Below the pieces are notes generated by a model. The model made no database searches. It saw only the letters and a program-made list of their open reading frames with translations, and was not told where the DNA came from. Positions 5,448-7,997 of a DNA stretch of 7,997 nucleotides are shown piece after piece. The stretch spans positions 1 to 7,997 of the forward strand of contig CADCVT010000118.1 of assembly GCA_902806215.1 (NCBI GenBank), read 5' to 3'. This DNA is from an uncultured Solirubrobacteraceae bacterium. Lineage in GTDB: Bacteria > Actinomycetota > Thermoleophilia > Solirubrobacterales > Solirubrobacteraceae. The stretch's first letter is position 1; the number at the start of each line of letters is the position of its first letter. The position numbers were made by a program, and so were the translations under genes.

Positions 5448-7163
5448 ATGCCGCGCCTCCGGATCGTCCTGTCGCTGCTCGCTGCCTGCCTCGTCGCGAC
5501 AGCCGCAGCTACCCCCGCCCATGCGCACCCCGGCGAGGAGCGCGACCGCCTGCGCCTCTACGACGACGGCGGCGTCATGGCTCGCGCCGCCCAGGCGCCC
5601 TCGGCCGCAGCCACCCCCCGCGCCGACTGCGGGCCCGGCTCGCGGAAGGAGACCGACATCCAGGGCCGGGTGCCGGCGGGCTCGGACCAAGGCTTCATCT
5701 GCAACATGACGCAGGTCGGCGAGGACGGCGCGACCGGCGGCTACAAGGCGCTGCGCTTCGTCGACAAGGCCGGCCGCGAGTGCGCGTACTACGACACCAC
5801 GCTGCTCTTCCCGCTCAACGCGCTGTCCCTCAGCGAGGGCATGACCGGCGTCGCGGTGCTCGACATGAGCAACCCCGCCAAGCCCGTCCGCACGACGACG
5901 CTGAGCACGCCGGCGATGCAGACGCCGCACGAGTCGGTGAACCTCAACCAGAAGCGCGGGCTGCTCGCCGCGGTCACCGGCAACCCCGCGTTCTATCCCG
6001 GGATCGTCGACATCTACGACCTCAACGAGGACTGCCGCAAGCCCGTCCTCCAGTCGAGCCTGCCGGTCGGGGTGCTCGGCCACGAGAGCGGCTTCGCGCC
6101 CGACGGCAACACGTTCTACACGACGTCGATCGGCAGCGGACAGGTCACCGCGCTCGACGTCAGCGACCCGAAGGCGCCCAAGATCCTCACCGTCTTCGAG
6201 TCGAACTCCCACGGGCTGACGGTGGGCGACGACGGCAACCGCGCGTACATCGCGGCGAGCCAGGGCCTCGTCATCCTCGACACGAGCGAGATCCAGCAGC
6301 GCAAGCCGAACCCGAAGGTGCGCGAGGTCAGCCGCCTGGCATGGCCGGAGCTGACGATCCCGCAGATCGCGATCCCGGTGAAGATCGGCGGCAAGCCGTA
6401 CGTCGTCGAGGTCGACGAGTTCTCGCAGGACCGGCAAGGCAGCACGACAGGCAACGGAGAGGTGGTCGGCGCCGCGCGCATCATCGACATCTCCGACGAG
6501 ACCAAGCCGCGCGTCGTCTCGAACATCCGGCTCGAGGTCAACCAGCCCGAGAACCGCGCGAAGATCGCGAAGGATCCCGGCACCCAGAGCCCGGTGCAGG
6601 GCTATGCCGGCCACTACTGCAACGTGCCCAGGCGCGATGAGCCGGGCATCTTCGCCTGCTCGTTCATCCTCTCGGGTCTGCGGGTGTTCGACATCCGCGA
6701 TGCGCTGAAGCCGAAGGAGATCGCGTACTTCGTCGCGCCGCCCGCGCCCAGCCCCGGCACGGGCGAGAAGACGAACTACGCGATGTCACAGCCGACGTTC
6801 GTGCCCGAGCGCGACGAGATCTGGTACACGGACGGCAACAGCGGCTTCTACGCGCTGCGCCTCGCCAAGACGGCGTCGTCGATGGCGGACAAGCCGGCCG
6901 CCGGTTCGCCGACGACCTTGCCGAGCGCACGATCGTGCGCGAGCCGCCGCAACTTCCGGATTCGCCTGCGCCGCGGTCTCGTCAGCGCCCGCGTCACGGT
7001 CAACGCCAAGCGCGTGCGCGTCATCCGCGGCAAGCGGCTGCGCGCTCCCGTGGACCTGCGCGGCCTGCCGCGCGGGCGCTTCACCGTCCGCGTGACCGGG
7101 CGCCTGCGCAACGGCCGGACCATCACCGCGCGGCGGGCCTACCGGACCTGCGTGCAGAGCTAG
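5448..7163 (+). CDS. Secreted LVIVD-repeat (beta-propeller-like) protein with Cys-bracketed C-terminal beta domain
   Basis: An exported protein of 571 residues and unknown function. The signal peptide is residues 1-26 (MPRLRIVLSLLAACLVATAA, then ATPAHA before HPGEE). Residues about 85-475 form repeated strands of the LVIVD type, in which a short phrase ends 'xxVxDxSDPxxPxxV': GVAVLDMSNPAKPVRT (134-149), VTALDVSDPKAPKIL (233-247), AARIIDISDETKPRVV (342-357), LRVFDIRDALKPKEI (411-425). Such repeats build a beta-propeller seen in surface or choice-of-anchor proteins; no catalytic motif is recognised. Residues about 496-571 are a separate Arg-rich beta domain bounded by C497 and C568, probably disulfide-linked, containing VTVNAKRVRVIRGKRLRAPV and a LRGLPRGRFTVRV strand. 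Start ATG 5448 directly precedes the signal peptide. It follows the RTX gene by 50 bp on the same strand, so the two exported proteins may be co-expressed. Confidence 0.88.
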   Translation: MPRLRIVLSLLAACLVATAAATPAHAHPGEERDRLRLYDDGGVMARAAQAPSAAATPRADCGPGSRKETDIQGRVPAGSDQGFICNMTQVGEDGATGGYKALRFVDKAGRECAYYDTTLLFPLNALSLSEGMTGVAVLDMSNPAKPVRTTTLSTPAMQTPHESVNLNQKRGLLAAVTGNPAFYPGIVDIYDLNEDCRKPVLQSSLPVGVLGHESGFAPDGNTFYTTSIGSGQVTALDVSDPKAPKILTVFESNSHGLTVGDDGNRAYIAASQGLVILDTSEIQQRKPNPKVREVSRLAWPELTIPQIAIPVKIGGKPYVVEVDEFSQDRQGSTTGNGEVVGAARIIDISDETKPRVVSNIRLEVNQPENRAKIAKDPGTQSPVQGYAGHYCNVPRRDEPGIFACSFILSGLRVFDIRDALKPKEIAYFVAPPAPSPGTGEKTNYAMSQPTFVPERDEIWYTDGNSGFYALRLAKTASSMADKPAAGSPTTLPSARSCASRRNFRIRLRRGLVSARVTVNAKRVRVIRGKRLRAPVDLRGLPRGRFTVRVTGRLRNGRTITARRAYRTCVQS

Positions 7164-7183
7164 GCCGCGATCGCGGCACGCAG
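7148..7183. terminator. Candidate bidirectional hairpin spanning the shared CTAG stop codons
   Basis: CTGCGTGC (7148-7155) and GCACGCAG (7176-7183) are perfect inverted repeats (8 bp). The 20-nt interval holds both convergent stop codons, which share CTAG (7160-7163), and overlaps a 14-nt perfect palindrome GCCGCGATCGCGGC (7164-7177). No U-tract follows on either strand, so termination is inferred only from position. Confidence 0.3.
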
Positions 7184-7525
7184 CGCGCCGGGCACCGAGA
7201 AGATGTCGGCCGGCTTGTGGACGAAGCCGCGCGCGCCGAGGCGCTTCGTCTCGGCGGCGGCCTCCTCGGGCGCGGCGGTCGAGAGGACGACCACCTCGGA
7301 GCCCGGGACGAGCTCGCGCAGCATGGGCAGCGCGGTCATGCCGTCCATGCCGGGCATGTTGAGATCGAGCACGATGTAGTCGGGCTGGAGCTGCTCGGCG
7401 AGCGCGAGGCACTCGCGCCCGTCGCCGGCCTCGCCGACCACCTCCATGCCCTCGGGCTCGAGGACGGCGCGCAGCAGGAACCGGTAGTTCGGCTCGTCGT
7501 CGCAGAGGATGATCCGGCAGCTCAC
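7160..7525 (-). CDS. Stand-alone response regulator receiver (CheY-like)
   Basis: A 121-residue single-domain receiver of two-component signalling, phosphorylated by a histidine kinase and acting by protein-protein contact. All key residues are present: acidic pair D9-D10 (ILCDDEP), phosphoacceptor D54 (IVLDLNMPGMDG), S82 (VVVLSTA), switch aromatic F101 and K104 (FVHKPAD). It ends after the last helix (GALRAAIAA), so no DNA-binding or enzyme output domain is attached, and no kinase gene is visible in the window. GTG 7525 directly precedes the first beta strand; another GTG at 7543 would add six residues, and neither has a strong Shine-Dalgarno. It lies 67 nt downstream of the Lys/Ala/Pro-rich gene on the same strand and converges on the LVIVD gene, sharing the stop tetranucleotide CTAG. 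Confidence 0.93.
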   Translation of the reverse strand: MSCRIILCDDEPNYRFLLRAVLEPEGMEVVGEAGDGRECLALAEQLQPDYIVLDLNMPGMDGMTALPMLRELVPGSEVVVLSTAAPEEAAAETKRLGARGFVHKPADIFSVPGALRAAIAA

Positions 7526-7592
7526 AGGGCGACCGTCCCACACTGGACGTTGCAGAAGCAATGGACCATCCGGCCAACTGGCGCGCTCGCGG

Positions 7593-7997
7593 TCACGCGT
7601 TCCCGTGTGCGGTGGCGGATCCGCCGTCGGTCGGAGGCCCGCCGTCGGGCTGCGGCTGGGGTTCGGGAGCAGGAGCGGGTGCGGGCTCGGGAGCCGGCGC
7701 GGGCTCGGGCTCGGGCTCGGGCTCGGGGGCCGGGTCGACCGGCTCGGTGGCGCCGTCGACCGTCTCGGGCTCCGGCTCGTCCGCCGGCCCGGTGATCTCG
7801 TCGCCGGCCGGCGCCTCACGCGCGGGCTTCTCCTTCTTCTTCGGCGCGGGCTGCGCCTGCTGAGCGGGCGGCGCTGCCGCCGGAGCAGCGGCCGGCGCGG
7901 CGGCGGGCGCCGCGGCCGGTGCCGCCTGCGCCGCGGCGGGACGCTTGCGCTTCTTCTTCTTGGCGGCGGGCTTCTTCTTCTTCTTCGGCTTCTCGGC
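7593..7997 (-). CDS. Low-complexity Lys/Ala/Pro/Glu-rich C-terminal tail of an unidentified protein (5' end off window)
   Basis: The frame is open from the right edge to TGA at 7593-7595, giving 134 visible residues with no start. I do not recognise the protein. The visible part is compositionally layered: a basic block (AEKPKKKKKPAAKKKKRKRP), an Ala/Pro block with PAAA repeats, a second Lys patch (PKKKEKPARE), a short acidic segment (GDEITGPADEPEPETVDG), a (PE)n/(PA)n run (DPAPEPEPEPEPAPAPEP), and a Gly/Asp/Thr tail ending SATAHGNA. This frame, rather than the Arg/Pro/Ser-rich alternatives, shows the usual actinobacterial G/C bias at third codon positions and balanced charge patterning. Such tails are likely disordered; Lys/Ala-rich ends occur on nucleic-acid-binding proteins and PE/PA runs on envelope proteins. 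The globular part that would settle its identity lies beyond 7997. Confidence 0.7.
   Translation of the reverse strand, partial: AEKPKKKKKPAAKKKKRKRPAAAQAAPAAAPAAAPAAAPAAAPPAQQAQPAPKKKEKPAREAPAGDEITGPADEPEPETVDGATEPVDPAPEPEPEPEPAPAPEPAPAPAPEPQPQPDGGPPTDGGSATAHGNA
7701..7727 (-). repeat. Hexanucleotide tandem repeat encoding Pro-Glu dipeptides
   Basis: Four and a half direct copies of GGGCTC (plus strand) encode consecutive Glu-Pro pairs on the minus strand. Degenerate relatives extend to about 7664 and encode Pro-Ala/Pro-Glu. Because the unit is a multiple of three, copy-number slippage would keep the frame. Confidence 0.7.

Noticed and set aside
5394..6614. 406-codon open frame on the minus strand
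   Set aside because: Antisense to the LVIVD gene; its product is a monotonous Arg/Val/Leu/Asp/Ala string without domain features, while the plus strand encodes a recognisable secreted protein.
7550..7561. TTGC-AGAA-GCAA inverted repeat between the receiver and the upstream gene
   Set aside because: Only 4-bp arms; expected by chance in a sequence of this length.
7664..7727. Possible CRISPR or intergenic satellite because of repeated GGGCTC units
   Set aside because: The repeats are short, contiguous hexamers without spacers and encode Pro-Glu dipeptides in frame.
7526..7819. Upstream extension of the response regulator frame
   Set aside because: It yields an Arg/Pro/Ser-rich stretch overlapping the better supported Lys/Ala/Pro/Glu-rich gene; the receiver fold starts right after GTG 7525.

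Overview
This is a GC-rich stretch with the codon use of a high-GC actinobacterium. The SecE sequence (a long charged N-terminal extension before the single membrane helix), the secreted proteins with Arg-rich C-terminal beta domains, and the abundance of GTG/TTG starts suggest a member of Thermoleophilia (Solirubrobacterales-like). That placement is inference from protein style; no rRNA or tRNA is present to confirm it.

Layout. Positions 1-1212 (minus strand) hold the translation/transcription/secretion block rpmG-secE-nusG; nusG runs off the left edge. secE is the oddest gene here: its reading frame can be followed back to a GTG at 1033, just behind rpmG, but is broken by an in-frame TAG at 893-895. 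A 12-helix MFS transporter (1288-2457, plus) is transcribed divergently from this block and converges on, and overlaps by 20 bp, an FKBP-type prolyl isomerase lipoprotein (2438-3016, minus). Directly upstream of the FKBP gene on the same strand is a fusion of an Ada-like metal-binding module to an AlkA-type DNA glycosylase (3039-4019). Divergent from it, only 38 bp away, is a RibD/dihydrofolate-reductase-like protein (4058-4684, plus).

Positions 4786-7163 (plus) carry two exported proteins: a small RTX/hemolysin-type calcium-binding repeat protein and a 571-residue LVIVD-repeat beta-propeller-like protein with a Cys-bracketed C-terminal domain. The second converges on a stand-alone CheY-like receiver (7160-7525, minus), the two genes sharing a CTAG that forms both stop codons. 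The right edge (7593-7997, minus) is the low-complexity Lys/Ala/Pro/Glu C-terminal tail of a protein whose start lies outside the window.

How the parts relate: rpmG-secE-nusG is a classic co-transcribed housekeeping unit. The other genes look like ordinary chromosomal neighbours, not one pathway. I see no mobile element, CRISPR array, phage gene or toxin-antitoxin pair. The observations most worth a second look are the interrupted secE, the Ada-like module that lacks the methyl-acceptor cysteine, the half-site cluster before the RTX gene, and hairpins at both convergent gene junctions.
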